Below are positions 45,335 to 56,293 of a DNA stretch of 64,000 bases, in pieces; positions within the stretch are counted from its first letter, which is position 1, and each line of letters begins with the position of its first letter. The DNA is taken from positions 59,283-123,282 of the forward strand of contig JAFSPG010000015.1 in the NCBI GenBank assembly GCA_017443025.1, given 5' to 3'. This DNA is from Bacteroidales bacterium. Its GTDB lineage: Bacteria; Bacteroidota; Bacteroidia; Bacteroidales; UBA932. The position numbers and the translations under genes are program-made. The notes under the pieces are model-generated. The model was given only the letters and a program-made list of their open reading frames with translations, searched no databases and was not told the origin of the DNA.

Positions 45335-46624
45335 TTATTTGGCTTCGCTCTTCTGCGGATCCTTGAAAAGAATCATAAAGGCGAAGGCTACCACAAGGGC
45401 ATATCCTGCAAAGATGTACCAGACGGTAGGCCAGTTCTGTACCTGAGGATTCTCCTCAACAGCCACCTGGAAGGCATCTACGACTGCACCGGCTGCAAGC
45501 ATTCCGATTGTGGCGCCGAAACCGTTGGTCATCATCATGAAGAGGCCCTGTGCGCTGGAACGAATCGAACCCTCAGCCTTCTGCTCTACGTAAAGCGAAC
45601 CGGAGATGTTGAAGAAATCGAAGGCCATACCATACACGATGCAGCTCAGAACGAAGAGCAGAACGCCCGGCATGGCGGGATTTCCAAGTCCGAAGAATCC
45701 GAAACGGAGCACCCAGGCGAACATCGACAGAACCATCACCTTCTTGATGCCGAATCTCTTCATAAAGAAAGGAATCAGCAGGATGCAAAGCGTCTCCGAG
45801 GCCTGTGAGATGGCGATAAGGGCATTGGAATTCTTAACTGCAAAGGCGTCGGCAAACGAAGGGTCGTTGGCGAAGGAGCTGAGGAAAGGATTCGCATAGC
45901 CGTTGGTAATCTGGAGCGAAGCGCCAAGCAGCATCGAGAAAATGAAGAAGATGGCAAACTGACCGTTCTTGAACAGCGAGAAGGCTTTAAGACCGAAGGC
46001 CTCGGAGAGGCTGGTCTTGCCGGAACTGCGGTTCACCGGGCAGGCAGGCATCGTAAGGGCATAGCCGCAGAGCACGAGCGAGAGGGCTCCTGAGAAGATA
46101 AGCTGGGTGTAGCTGTCCTGCAGAGCAACTCCGCCAATCGTTACGAAGTTGGTAAGGAGCATCGCGCAGATAAAGCCGATGGTACCGAATACCCTGATGG
46201 GCGGGAAAGCCTTCACGGGATCCATCCCTTCGCGGCCCAGAGCATTGTATGCCACTGAGTTGACCAGGGCGATTGTCGGCATGAAGAAGGCTACGCTAAG
46301 GCTGTACAGCACAAACAGAGGAGCAAACTCGATGGCGTTCCCGGCGCTCATGCAGTAGAAGCCTGCTCCGGCCATGAAGATACCTGCAAGTCCGTGGCAG
46401 AGCGAAAGAACTCTCTGGGCTTCCATTTTCTTGTCGGCGATGATGCCCATAAGGGTAGGCATGAAGATGGAAACGATTCCCTGCATGGCAAAGAACCATT
46501 TGATTTGGCTGCCGAGGCCGGCCTGGAAGAGGAAGCGTCCGATGGAGGTAAGATAGGCACCCCATACTGCGAACTCCAGGAAGTTCATCAGGACGAGTTT
46601 CAGTGTAACGGGTTTGATGTTCAT
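45335..46624 (-). CDS. Nucleoside-permease-like MFS transporter
   Basis: About 429 residues from MNIKPVTLKLVLMNFLEFAVW (46624); the longer frame from 46711 adds a stretch with no membrane character. KLVLMNFLEFAVWGAYLTSIGRF is the signature opening of the NHS (NupG-like) nucleoside:H+ symporter family in Bacteroidetes, and roughly twelve hydrophobic segments follow with the loop GIIADKKMEAQRVL. Substrate specificity is inferred; a sugar or nucleoside is possible. It converges on the GH92 unit and is divergent from tgt. Confidence 0.78.
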   Translation of the reverse strand: MNIKPVTLKLVLMNFLEFAVWGAYLTSIGRFLFQAGLGSQIKWFFAMQGIVSIFMPTLMGIIADKKMEAQRVLSLCHGLAGIFMAGAGFYCMSAGNAIEFAPLFVLYSLSVAFFMPTIALVNSVAYNALGREGMDPVKAFPPIRVFGTIGFICAMLLTNFVTIGGVALQDSYTQLIFSGALSLVLCGYALTMPACPVNRSSGKTSLSEAFGLKAFSLFKNGQFAIFFIFSMLLGASLQITNGYANPFLSSFANDPSFADAFAVKNSNALIAISQASETLCILLIPFFMKRFGIKKVMVLSMFAWVLRFGFFGLGNPAMPGVLLFVLSCIVYGMAFDFFNISGSLYVEQKAEGSIRSSAQGLFMMMTNGFGATIGMLAAGAVVDAFQVAVEENPQVQNWPTVWYIFAGYALVVAFAFMILFKDPQKSEAK

Positions 46625-46678
46625 ATGGTTGAAATATTTTGTTTTGTCGTGGACGAAAAACGACACCGTTAATCCTTG

Positions 46679-46686
46679 CAAAATTA
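46679..46686 (-). promoter_or_regulatory. Promoter -7 element for the nucleoside-permease-like gene
   Basis: The minus strand reads TAATTTTG (TAnnTTTG), about 55 bases before the start. No matching -33 box is seen at the normal distance. A short inverted repeat GTCGT/ACGAC lies in the leader. Confidence 0.4.
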
Positions 46687-46755
46687 AAGAAAAATCCGAA
46701 ACAATCACCATTTTTTTGCAAGTGGAAAAAACTTTTGCGCGTACGCGCTCACGTA

Positions 46756-46787
46756 TTGTTCAAATACAGATATATTTGCTATATTTG
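46756..46787 (+). promoter_or_regulatory. Promoter of the tgt operon
   Basis: Two overlapping copies of TATATTTG, at 46771-46778 and 46780-46787. The second has a TTG -33 candidate at 46756-46758 with a 21-base spacer and ends 21 bases before the tgt ATG. Confidence 0.6.
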
Positions 46788-46808
46788 TGAGATTATTGTC
46801 TTTTCAGA

Positions 46809-47951
46809 ATGTCGAAGTTTGAGGTAAAAGCAAAGGATGCGGCCAGCCGGGCAAGGGCAGGAGTGCTCTCCACCGACCATGGCACCATCGAGACTCCTAT
46901 CTTCATGCCCGTAGGTACGGTAGGCTCCGTCAAAGGCGTTTACCACCGCGATTTGAAGGAGGATATCGCTGCGCAGATCATCCTCGGCAACACATATCAC
47001 TTGTACCTCAGGCCCGGTCCTGACATCCTCCGTCAGGCCGGCGGCCTGCATCGCTTCGCCGGATGGGACAGGCCCATCCTCACCGACAGCGGAGGCTTTC
47101 AGGTCTTTTCCCTCACGGGAATCCGCAAGCTTACCCCCGAAGGCTGCACCTTCTCCTCCCATATCGACGGTTCGAGGCACACATTTACCCCAGAGAACAA
47201 TGTCGATACTCAGAGGGTGATAGGCGCCGATATCATAATGGCCCTTGACGAGTGCTGCCCTGGCGACGCCGATTTCCGTTATGCCGAGAAATCCCTGAAG
47301 CTCACCCAGTCGTGGCTGGAGCGCTTCTGCCGCCGCTTTGACGAGACGGAGCCCCTCTACGGCTATGATCAGACGATGTTCCCGATTATCCAGGGCTGCG
47401 TATATCCCGAACTCAGGGCAAAGGCAGTCGAGCACGCACTGAGCCTCGACAGCCCGGCTCGCGGCGGATACGCCATCGGCGGGCTTGCAGTAGGGGAGCC
47501 TACGGAGAAGATGTACGAGATGCTCGAATATACGACGCCTCTCCTGCCGGAGGACAAACCCCGTTACCTTATGGGCGTGGGCACGCCGGCCAACATCATC
47601 GAGGGAATAGCCCGCGGAGTGGATATGTTCGACTGTGTCATGCCCACCCGCAACGGCCGCAACGGGATGCTTTTCACCTGGAACGGCATCATGAACATGC
47701 GCAACGAAAAGTGGAAAGACGATTTCAGCCCCATCGACCCTCTCGGGACGTCATTCGTCGATTCCCATTATACGAGGGCATATCTGAGGCATCTTTTCAT
47801 TGCCGGAGAAATGATGGCAGCGATGATAGCCAGCGAGCACAACCTGGCATTTTACCTCGACCTCGTCCGTCAGGCAAGAAAGCACATTATGGAAGGCGAT
47901 TTCACCTCCTGGAAGGAGGCCTTACTTCCCAAATTGACCACCAGACTATAG
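46809..47951 (+). CDS. tgt: tRNA-guanine transglycosylase (queuosine pathway), zinc cysteines missing
   Basis: 380 residues. Tgt exchanges G34 for preQ1 in tRNAs with GUN anticodons. Signatures: PVGTVGSVKGV, ILGNTYHLYLRPG, LTDSGGFQVFSLT with the general-acid aspartate, the nucleophile region GVDMFDCVMPTRNGRNG, and SPARGGYAIGGLAVGEP. The family zinc site (CxCxxC then H) is not intact: after IDPLGTS the cysteine positions near residues 313-318 are G, S and D, while the histidine in SEHNLAF remains. It may be a Bacteroidetes-type variant that folds without zinc. It starts a co-directional run with lptF/G, dut and murF. Confidence 0.92.
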   Translation: MSKFEVKAKDAASRARAGVLSTDHGTIETPIFMPVGTVGSVKGVYHRDLKEDIAAQIILGNTYHLYLRPGPDILRQAGGLHRFAGWDRPILTDSGGFQVFSLTGIRKLTPEGCTFSSHIDGSRHTFTPENNVDTQRVIGADIIMALDECCPGDADFRYAEKSLKLTQSWLERFCRRFDETEPLYGYDQTMFPIIQGCVYPELRAKAVEHALSLDSPARGGYAIGGLAVGEPTEKMYEMLEYTTPLLPEDKPRYLMGVGTPANIIEGIARGVDMFDCVMPTRNGRNGMLFTWNGIMNMRNEKWKDDFSPIDPLGTSFVDSHYTRAYLRHLFIAGEMMAAMIASEHNLAFYLDLVRQARKHIMEGDFTSWKEALLPKLTTRL

Positions 47952-47957
47952 CAGGAT

Positions 47958-49052
47958 ATGGATTTGAAGCCGAAAATAATCGATATTTACATCACGAAGA
48001 AGTTCATGGGAACCTTCTTCATGGCGCTGCTGCTGATTATCGGCATCATCATCATATTCGACCTCAGCGAGAAGGTCGACGACTTCGTTCAGAAGCAGGC
48101 CCCCATCGGTGAAATCATAGTCGATTATTACCTGAATTTCATCCCCTATTATATGAATATGTTCAGTCCGCTGTTCGTATTCATAACGGTTATTTTCTTC
48201 ACCTCGCGCCTGGCTGCGAACTCGGAAATAATTGCCATCCTTTCCTGCGGAATCAGTTTTCACCGGATGATGGTGCCATATATCTTCTCGGCTACAATCA
48301 TCGCCTTGCTGTCGCTCACGCTTAATCTGTGGGTGATACCGAATTCCAATTCAGTACGGCACGAATTCGAGAATACCTATGTGAAAAAGCGTTCGGCCCT
48401 GGCCCACGACAACGTGCATTATCAGCTCAGGCCCGGTCAGTTCGTTTACGTGGAATCTTTCAGCAAGTGGAACAACACGGCATACAAGTTCACCCTCGAA
48501 GAAAAGGAAGGAAACCGTCTGCTCTCCAAACTTTCCGCCGAAACGGCGCAGTGGGACAGTACCGCCGGAGCCTGGCGCCTCAAGCGCTGCTTCATCCGCG
48601 ATTACGAGCCCGGCATTCTCCGCGACAAAGTCAGCACGCGCTATCAGGAGGATACCGTCCTGACGCTTACGGTAACGGACTTCTACCGCCGCGACAACAC
48701 AGTCCAGGACCTTCCCTACAATCAGCTTGAAGAATTGATAGAAACCCAGGACATGCGCGGCGACGCCGACATAAAGTTCTCCCTGATTGAAAAGCACAAC
48801 CGCTTTGCCCTGCCCTTCTCGGCCTTTATCCTTACGATGATAGGCGTGTCTCTGTCGTCGAAGAAAAAGCGCGGCGGCCTCGGCTGGAACCTTGCCATCG
48901 GCATTGCCCTGAGTTTCTCCTACATCCTTTTCATGCGCTTCAGCGAGATGTTCGTCATGACGGAAACGATGACTCCCTTCCTGGCAATCTGGTTCCCGAA
49001 TTTCATATACGCCATCATCGCGATTGTCCTGTATAGAATAGCTCCTAAATAA
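47958..49052 (+). CDS. LptF/LptG-family permease (YjgP/YjgQ)
   Basis: 364 residues, about six membrane segments with a periplasmic beta-jellyroll between the third and fourth. It opens [19 protein letters not shown], and [21 protein letters not shown] is the conserved cytoplasmic coupling helix region. [29 protein letters not shown] precedes the last segments. With LptB it forms the inner-membrane ABC complex that lifts lipopolysaccharide toward LptC. LptF and LptG cannot be told apart here. It begins 6 bases after tgt and overlaps the dut start (TAATG). Confidence 0.88.
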   Translation: MDLKPKIIDIYITKKFMGTFFMALLLIIGIIIIFDLSEKVDDFVQKQAPIGEIIVDYYLNFIPYYMNMFSPLFVFITVIFFTSRLAANSEIIAILSCGISFHRMMVPYIFSATIIALLSLTLNLWVIPNSNSVRHEFENTYVKKRSALAHDNVHYQLRPGQFVYVESFSKWNNTAYKFTLEEKEGNRLLSKLSAETAQWDSTAGAWRLKRCFIRDYEPGILRDKVSTRYQEDTVLTLTVTDFYRRDNTVQDLPYNQLEELIETQDMRGDADIKFSLIEKHNRFALPFSAFILTMIGVSLSSKKKRGGLGWNLAIGIALSFSYILFMRFSEMFVMTETMTPFLAIWFPNFIYAIIAIVLYRIAPK

Positions 49053-49486
49053 TGAAAGTCAAGATTATCAACAATTCTCCCTATCCCTTGCCGGAGTATG
49101 CCACAGAGCAGTCGGCAGGCTTGGATTTGCGGGCCAACATCGAGCAGGACATAGTGCTCGGGCCGCTTGAGCGCGCCGTGGTGCCCACCGGTCTCTTCAT
49201 CGCCCTCCCGGGCGGCTTCGAGGCCCAGATCCGCCCCCGCAGCGGCCTCGCGGCCAAGCACGGCATTACCGTGCTGAACACTCCCGGCACCATCGACGCC
49301 GACTATAGGGGAGAGCTGAAAGTTATTCTTGTTAACCTGTCGAACGAGCCCTTCACCATCGTTGCCGGCGAGCGCATCGCCCAGATGGTAGTGACCCGTC
49401 ATGAGCAGGTAGAGTGGGAGAGCGTGGACTCCCTTGACGAGACCGCCCGCGGCGCCGGCGGCTTCGGCAGCACCGGAAAGAAATGA
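49052..49486 (+). CDS. dut: dUTP diphosphatase
   Basis: 144 residues, trimeric dUTPase. It hydrolyses dUTP to dUMP and pyrophosphate. The five motifs are visible: AGLDLRANI (1), [11 protein letters not shown] (2), [13 protein letters not shown] (3), GERIAQMVV (4), and a glycine-rich tail [12 protein letters not shown] (5) closing the active site. The ATG overlaps the preceding stop, and its TGA overlaps the murF start (ATGA). Confidence 0.96.
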   Translation: MKVKIINNSPYPLPEYATEQSAGLDLRANIEQDIVLGPLERAVVPTGLFIALPGGFEAQIRPRSGLAAKHGITVLNTPGTIDADYRGELKVILVNLSNEPFTIVAGERIAQMVVTRHEQVEWESVDSLDETARGAGGFGSTGKK

Positions 49487-50928
49487 AAAAGCTTTACGAT
49501 ATATTTGTTTCTTGCGGAGGGCGGGTGTCGACCGACAGCCGCAGCATCAGCGGCGGCGAACTGTTCTTCGCGCTCAAGGGCGAGAACTTCGACGGCAACA
49601 AGTTCGCACCCAAAGCCCTCGAGGCCGGAGCGGCATACGCGGTCGTATCCGAAGATTCCGCTCTCTCGGGAGATAAATACATTCCGGTTCCCGATACCCT
49701 CGCCACCCTCATGAAACTGGCCCGCTATCACCGCGAGCACGTCCTTCCGGAGGGGCGCAGGCTGCCTGTCATAGGCCTCACGGGAACAAACGGCAAGACC
49801 ACAACCAAGGAACTCATCCGCGAGGTCCTTTCGACAAAATACAAGGTTACAGCTACGGTAGGCAATCTGAACAATGATATCGGAGTGCCGCTCTCCGTAC
49901 TTTCAATCACCCCCGAAACTGAAATCGCCGTCATTGAAATGGGCGCCAGTCACCCCGACGACATCGACCGCCTCGTAAAGGTCTGCGCCCCTGATTTCGG
50001 CCTGATTACCAATGTGGGTACGGCCCATATCCTCGGCTTCGGCTCTTTCGAAGGCGTCAAAAGAGCCAAGGGAAGCCTGTACGACTTCCTTTCTGCCAAT
50101 GGCGGAACAATCTTCCTGAACGCCGACGACGCTGTCCTCTCGGAAATGGCTGCCGCCCGCAAAGGACTGTCAATCATTCCCTACGGAGTGGATTACTGGA
50201 ATGCAATGGTTCTCCCTTCCGATGACTCCCATCCCTTCCTCAGAATGGCAATTCCCGAGGATGTAGGCTCCGGAGCGCAGTCGGAGAATCTGCCCGTACT
50301 TGAGACTCACCTTGTAGGGGCATATAATGCGGCCAATGCCCTTGCCGCCATCGCCATAGGTCTCCATTTCGGGGTTTCGCTCGATGATGCAATGGCTGCA
50401 ATCGCCGCCTACGAACCTGCCAACAAGCGCTCGCAGATGGTGCGTACTGAACGCAATATCCTGATAGTGGATGCATATAACGCCAATCCCTCGAGTATGG
50501 CTGCAGCCCTGGCTAATTTCGCCAATGTGCAGTCAACTCGAAAGGTCGCCCTGCTGGGCTCGATGGGAGAGTTGGGGGATGTGTCGCTCCAGTCGCATAT
50601 CGACCTGATCAATTCCCTCTCTGCCATCCCCGAAGTTCATCTTGTGGGTGAAGAGTTCCGCAAAGCGCTGGCCGCTTGCATGAGGGATCAGAATCCTTCC
50701 GCTTCGCTCCATCCCTCCCAACCGATGGTTGGGCCCCTCCCGTTCATGAGGCCACGGGCGGCCACAGGCCCTGATCCCTCACGCAATGCGGCCAGCGGAT
50801 GCCTCTACTGGCACGAGAGTTCGGCGGCGCTGGCGGAGTGGCTGCACGAGAACCCCATCTCCGGCGCGACCATCCTTGTGAAGGGCTCCCGCAGCCAGGA
50901 AATGGAAAAAGTAATTCCCGAATTATAA
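49483..50928 (+). CDS. murF: UDP-N-acetylmuramoyl-tripeptide--D-alanyl-D-alanine ligase, with in-frame insertion
   Basis: 481 residues. MurF adds D-Ala-D-Ala to the peptidoglycan precursor using ATP. N-terminal [21 protein letters not shown], the P-loop [38 protein letters not shown] and LGSMGELGD are typical. Most homologues of this branch run to about 430-450 residues. The extra 35 or so residues, roughly 399-435 ([16 protein letters not shown] and following), are proline-rich, of unusual composition, and encoded by a large inverted repeat (50667-50797). They fall in the C-terminal domain before [12 protein letters not shown], at a surface loop, so the enzyme may still work. The start overlaps dut. 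Confidence 0.93.
   Translation: MKKLYDIFVSCGGRVSTDSRSISGGELFFALKGENFDGNKFAPKALEAGAAYAVVSEDSALSGDKYIPVPDTLATLMKLARYHREHVLPEGRRLPVIGLTGTNGKTTTKELIREVLSTKYKVTATVGNLNNDIGVPLSVLSITPETEIAVIEMGASHPDDIDRLVKVCAPDFGLITNVGTAHILGFGSFEGVKRAKGSLYDFLSANGGTIFLNADDAVLSEMAAARKGLSIIPYGVDYWNAMVLPSDDSHPFLRMAIPEDVGSGAQSENLPVLETHLVGAYNAANALAAIAIGLHFGVSLDDAMAAIAAYEPANKRSQMVRTERNILIVDAYNANPSSMAAALANFANVQSTRKVALLGSMGELGDVSLQSHIDLINSLSAIPEVHLVGEEFRKALAACMRDQNPSASLHPSQPMVGPLPFMRPRAATGPDPSRNAASGCLYWHESSAALAEWLHENPISGATILVKGSRSQEMEKVIPEL
50667..50797. repeat. Large inverted repeat inside murF
   Basis: The left arm (50667-50691, ending TGAGGGATCAG) is matched by the right arm (50771-50797, beginning CTGATCCCTCA); over about 26 bases there is one mismatch and a one-base gap. 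The 79-base centre has its own hairpin, CCCAACC-GAT-GGTTGGG, at 50717-50733. Frame is kept throughout. It looks like a small palindromic element that has inserted in the gene. Confidence 0.8.
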
Positions 50929-50956
50929 GAATATCAACAATTTAATACTTGCGATT

Positions 50957-51619
50957 ATGGCAAACGAACTCGACGAACTGCATCCCGTGGTCAATTCCGC
51001 AGGCCGCGACGTAAACGTTATCGAAAAACAGCTCCCCGTGAAGGTCGGAGTCGGTTCCCTGATTTTTGAGATTCTGCTATGGTTATGCGGAATCATCCCC
51101 GGAGTCATCTTCCTCATCATGAAGATCAAGGCCAAAAATTACTTCCAGCAGCTTCAGCAGAAGATTCAGGCCGATGCTTCCACCATCGACAACTATCTTG
51201 AGCAGAGAGTCCAGATTCTCCAGAACATCGTACCCCTCCTCCAGAAATCCATCGACCTCGACAAGGATGTCATGAAGACCGTCGCCGCCTATCGTGCCGG
51301 CATCAACCCCGAGGCCAACAGAAATAACGTCGTCAACGACATCGACGGCGCCTATGCAAGGATTTTCCCTCAGGTAGAGGCTTATCCCGAGCTCAAGGCT
51401 CACGCCGAAATCGCCAATGCAATGCAGCAGAACTCATATCTCCAGAAGGAGATTACCGCTGCCCGCTCGCTGTACAACGACACAGTGTTCCAGTGGAACC
51501 GCGATATCTACGACTGGCCTACCAAGATGATTGTAGCAGCCAGGGAAGGTTACACCACCCGTATTCCATTTACGGCTTCCGCCGAGACCAAAGAGCGCGC
51601 AAGGGCCGTATTCTTTTAA
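50957..51619 (+). CDS. LemA family protein
   Basis: 220 residues. One membrane segment (SLIFEILLWLCGIIPGVIFLIM) is followed by a long helical domain with the LemA pattern: IKAKNYFQQLQQKIQADASTIDN, QRVQILQNIVPLLQKSIDLDKD, and LYNDTVFQWNRDIYDWPTKM near the end. The cellular role of LemA proteins is poorly known; they often sit beside DUF3137 or TPM-domain genes, as here. A 27-base gap separates it from murF, and the partner gene follows after 13 bases. Confidence 0.88.
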   Translation: MANELDELHPVVNSAGRDVNVIEKQLPVKVGVGSLIFEILLWLCGIIPGVIFLIMKIKAKNYFQQLQQKIQADASTIDNYLEQRVQILQNIVPLLQKSIDLDKDVMKTVAAYRAGINPEANRNNVVNDIDGAYARIFPQVEAYPELKAHAEIANAMQQNSYLQKEITAARSLYNDTVFQWNRDIYDWPTKMIVAAREGYTTRIPFTASAETKERARAVFF

Positions 51620-51632
51620 CAGCTTGTAGCTT

Positions 51633-53360
51633 ATGGCCGAAATCTACGACCCCTTGGAGCTGTATAAGTACTCCTTCAAGGACGACTTCAAGCAGAAAAC
51701 GGAGCAGCTTTTTTCCGAACTCGAGGTGAAGGCCGGCATTGACGTAGAAGCCAACAAAGAGCTCTGCGTCAAAATCCGGTCTGAGCAGCAGAGTATCTGT
51801 AAGAGCGGCAAGAGGCTCAAATGGGCGAAGGGATTCCGCGTCTTCTTCATTGTGGCAGGCATACTGATGCTTCTCTCGCTATTATGGCCGAGCTTCTTTT
51901 ACAGCACCTTTGTCTATGATTACGGGGTTGTGACTAACGTTCCTCTGATGATTTTGGTGGGAGTGCTTGCAGCTGCCATGCTTGTGCTTGCCTTCACCGT
52001 CCTCAGGTCCAAGGCCAAAAAACTGAAGACCTTGCTCGAGTCGCTCCAGAAGGAATGCGATGATCATATCGCCGAGGCGTATCGCCAGATGGCTCCGCTC
52101 AACGCTCTCTTTACCTGGGATATTCCGGCCAAGCTTTTCACCGAGACGGTGCCGATGATTGATTTCGACCCGTATTTCAACGAGGCCCGCGACCGTCAGC
52201 TGCGTAAAGATTTCGGCTTTGCAGGAGTTGATGACGACGAAGCGTCAGTGCTCTTTGTCCAGAGCGGCGACGTAATGGGAAATCCCTTTGTCGTAGTCAA
52301 GGAAAAGCGTTTCACGATGGGGATGAAAGAGTACCACGGCTCGCTTACGATTCACTGGACCGAGTACGAGACCGACGAGAACGGAAAAACACGAAGGGTG
52401 TCGCGCAGCGAGACTCTTCACGCCACCATCGAGAAGCCCTGCCCGGAGTATCACATCAATACATATCTTGTATATGCCCACGATGCCGCTCCCAATCTTT
52501 CCTTCACACGCACGCCTGAAGGGCTCGAGGCAGAGGGCGCGTCACGCCGGCTCAGAAAGAAGATAAAGAAGCTTCACAAGTTCTCACAGACTCTCGACGA
52601 CGACAGCGCCTATACGATGATGGCGAACAAGGAGTTCGAGGCTATGTTCGACACCAAGGACCGCGACAACGAAGTCGAGTTCCGTCTGCTCTTTACGCCT
52701 CTGGCCCAGAATAACCTGATTCACCTTATGCGCGACAAGACCGAAGGCTACTCAGGCGACTTTGCAATGGTCAAGTCCGGAAAAATCAATGTCATTTCGG
52801 CGTCACATTTCTGGAGTTTTGAGCTGGATACCGACCCCCGTCGCTTCATTGGTTACTGCTTCGAGGATGTAAAGAAGAATTTCCTGCATATCAACGAGGA
52901 TTATTTCCGCCAGATCTATTTCGCTTTTGCTCCGCTTCTGTCGATTCCGCTGTATCAGGATGCAAGGATTGACCCTGTCTCCGACAAGGAGAAGAACAGT
53001 TCTGCCTGCATGGAGTGGGAGGCAATCGCCAATTTCGTCGGGCCTGAGTGCTTCAGGCATCCCGATTCCATCACGGAGAATATCCTGAATACTTCGCTCC
53101 TTCGCAAAGAGCCTGACGGGAAGAAGGTTATAGAGGTAACCGCCCAGGGCTTCGGGGGAATCGAGCGTGTTGAGTATGTTAGCAAGTACGGTGGCGACGG
53201 ATATTACCACGACGTCCCGGTAGAGTGGACTGAGTATTATCCCGTGAGCCAGACAGGTGAGCTTACAATCACTGATATGCCGGGCTCCGACAAGGGGACC
53301 ATCCGCAGCTATGAGCAGCCGGTCGATACCCTCCGCCGCAGCATCCTCATTCACCGATAA
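51633..53360 (+). CDS. DUF3137-type membrane protein
   Basis: 575 residues. Two close membrane segments near residues 70-130 (VFFIVAGILMLLSLLWPSFF and MILVGVLAAAMLVLAFTVL) are followed by a large cytoplasmic domain with the DUF3137 pattern: IDFDPYFNEARDRQLRKDFGF, KERMTMGMKEYHG-like KRFTMGMKEYHGS, FDTKDRDNEVEFRLLFTPLAQ and VISASHFWSFELD. A C-terminal extension of about 100 residues ends DTLRRSILIHR. The LemA-DUF3137 pair is recurrent in bacteria; a joint role in envelope or stress is only suggested. It lies immediately before a decayed gene fragment. Confidence 0.8.
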   Translation: MAEIYDPLELYKYSFKDDFKQKTEQLFSELEVKAGIDVEANKELCVKIRSEQQSICKSGKRLKWAKGFRVFFIVAGILMLLSLLWPSFFYSTFVYDYGVVTNVPLMILVGVLAAAMLVLAFTVLRSKAKKLKTLLESLQKECDDHIAEAYRQMAPLNALFTWDIPAKLFTETVPMIDFDPYFNEARDRQLRKDFGFAGVDDDEASVLFVQSGDVMGNPFVVVKEKRFTMGMKEYHGSLTIHWTEYETDENGKTRRVSRSETLHATIEKPCPEYHINTYLVYAHDAAPNLSFTRTPEGLEAEGASRRLRKKIKKLHKFSQTLDDDSAYTMMANKEFEAMFDTKDRDNEVEFRLLFTPLAQNNLIHLMRDKTEGYSGDFAMVKSGKINVISASHFWSFELDTDPRRFIGYCFEDVKKNFLHINEDYFRQIYFAFAPLLSIPLYQDARIDPVSDKEKNSSACMEWEAIANFVGPECFRHPDSITENILNTSLLRKEPDGKKVIEVTAQGFGGIERVEYVSKYGGDGYYHDVPVEWTEYYPVSQTGELTITDMPGSDKGTIRSYEQPVDTLRRSILIHR

Positions 53361-53665
53361 GGCCCTTCAGGTCGTATATGATTTTGATTTGCCTTCCGGC
53401 AATAAATGGGCTACGGAGAATCTGGGAACCACCTCTTCTTCCGAATCCGGGAACTTGTATAGCCAATGGCGAGGCTCCGAGCGCCAGCAATAGGTATAGC
53501 TCTTACTGCTGCTACTGGTCTTCATCCATGGTTCCCAATAGCCCTAAGTATGCATACTATCTTGATGCTCACCACAATGTTAATGGTGACGTCGTGCAGA
53601 TAAATCAATACACATACGAATATCGCTACAGGGGCATGACAATCCGTCCCGTCTGGAAGCCGTAA
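53361..53665 (+). pseudogene. Decayed FISUMP-type (Fibrobacter paralogous) domain gene
   Basis: Two pieces of one FISUMP domain lie in different frames. The start, DLPSGNKWATENLG (around 53385-53425), matches the usual LPSGxKWAxxNxG opening. The end, YWSSSMVPNSPKYAYYLD, then YRYRGMTIRPVWKP (to about 53665), matches the usual YWSSS...RPV ending. The first frame stops at 53491, and the middle of the domain, normally over 100 residues, is missing. No start codon is convincing. I read it as a deletion remnant, probably of a larger surface protein. Confidence 0.65.
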
Positions 53666-53697
53666 ATTCTGCTACAGAGAGCATTGCTCAATAAATA

Positions 53698-53728
53698 ATT
53701 CAGGCTGACCTTCGTGGCCAGCCTGAAT
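53698..53728. terminator. Terminator after groEL
   Basis: Arms ATTCAGGCTG (53698-53707) and CAGCCTGAAT (53719-53728). Read on the minus strand, the hairpin is followed by TATTTATT and lies 20 bases past the groEL stop. Confidence 0.7.
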
Positions 53729-53749
53729 CGTAATATATCGGGGGATGTT

Positions 53750-55384
<1,635 letters not shown>

Positions 55385-55651
55385 TTAAAGGGTTGCGAGA
55401 ATGTCAGACTGACGGACGATGAGATATTTCTTGCCGTCGACGGTAACTTCAGTGCCGGCGTATTTGCCGTAGAGGACTACGTCTCCGACCTTCACCTCCA
55501 TAGGTTCGTCTTTCTTTCCGGGGCCTGCAGCAGCGACTACTCCCTGCTGGGGCTTCTCTTTTGCGGTGTCAGGAATATACAGTCCTGATGCTGTCATGGT
55601 TTCGGCCTCCTTGGGTTCAATTACCACTCTGTCTGCCAAAGGTTTAATCAT
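55385..55651 (-). CDS. groS: Co-chaperonin GroES
   Basis: 88 residues. It caps the GroEL ring. [13 protein letters not shown], the mobile loop [18 protein letters not shown], and [17 protein letters not shown] are typical. It is the first gene of the chaperonin operon. No promoter with a full TAnnTTTG match was found on this strand. Confidence 0.97.
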   Translation of the reverse strand: MIKPLADRVVIEPKEAETMTASGLYIPDTAKEKPQQGVVAAAGPGKKDEPMEVKVGDVVLYGKYAGTEVTVDGKKYLIVRQSDILATL

Positions 55652-55787
55652 AGTTCTATGTATTTAAAATTTAACAATCTTTACGTGTGCCGTCTTTCCG
55701 GCTCGACCGGGAATCTCATTATCTAATGCCGTGCCAAAACAAAAAACTGACAAAATGTCAGAGACTCCCTTATTTTTCGCAGAAAAA

Positions 55788-55818
55788 GTTGGAATATCGG
55801 AGAAAATGTCTAAATTTG
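55788..55818 (+). promoter_or_regulatory. Promoter of rpsO
   Basis: A -33 box GTTG at 55788-55791, a 19-base spacer, and a -7 box TAAATTTG at 55811-55818. It leaves a leader of about 80 bases before rpsO; the leader may contain the S15 autoregulatory site, but I see no clear pseudoknot. Confidence 0.7.
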
Positions 55819-55903
55819 CACCGCTTTTTGCGCGCCTATGCGCAGGGAGCGCTGACAGGGGCGGCTGAACCGCCAAATTATTAACCCCAAAATTTTTTGC
55901 AAG

Positions 55904-56179
55904 ATGGCTGAATATCTGATGCCTGAAAAGAAGCAAGAGATTTTCGCGAAGTACGGGAAGTCCAATACAGACACCGGCTCTCCTGAGAGTCAAGTTGCTT
56001 TATTCTCCTACCGTATCGCTCACCTTACCGAGCACGTGAAGAAGAACAAGAAAGACGTTGTAACTCGTCGTTCTCTCCTTCGCCTCGTCGGTAAGAGACG
56101 TCAGCTTCTGGATTATCTCCAGAAAGTGGATATCGAGAGATACAGGGCTATCATCAAGGAGCTGGGTCTCCGCAGGTAG
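55904..56179 (+). CDS. rpsO: 30S ribosomal protein S15
   Basis: 91 residues, a normal length. S15 binds the central domain of 16S rRNA early in assembly. Conserved features are [22 protein letters not shown] and [23 protein letters not shown] hairpin terminator follows, and pnp is the next gene, the classic rpsO-pnp order. Confidence 0.98.
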   Translation: MAEYLMPEKKQEIFAKYGKSNTDTGSPESQVALFSYRIAHLTEHVKKNKKDVVTRRSLLRLVGKRRQLLDYLQKVDIERYRAIIKELGLRR

Positions 56180-56198
56180 TTTCCACGATAGGAAAGGA

Positions 56199-56235
56199 AA
56201 GGGATAGGCTGCGTAACGCGGACCTTCCCTTTTTT
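56199..56235 (+). terminator. Hairpin between rpsO and pnp
   Basis: Arms AAGGGA-AGG-CTGCG and CGCGG-CCT-TCCCTT pair around the loop TAA, with one bulged base per side and six T residues after. In many bacteria pnp is partly expressed by read-through from rpsO. Confidence 0.7.
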
Positions 56236-56293
56236 ATTGAATTTTTGGCCGTCGGCATAGGGCTTGGCGGCATGATGATATAAGAAGAAAGAA

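Noticed and set aside
55652-55787. CIRCE-type heat-shock operator before groES
   Set aside because: No TTAGCACTC-type inverted repeat is present, and no full -7 match for the minus strand was found.
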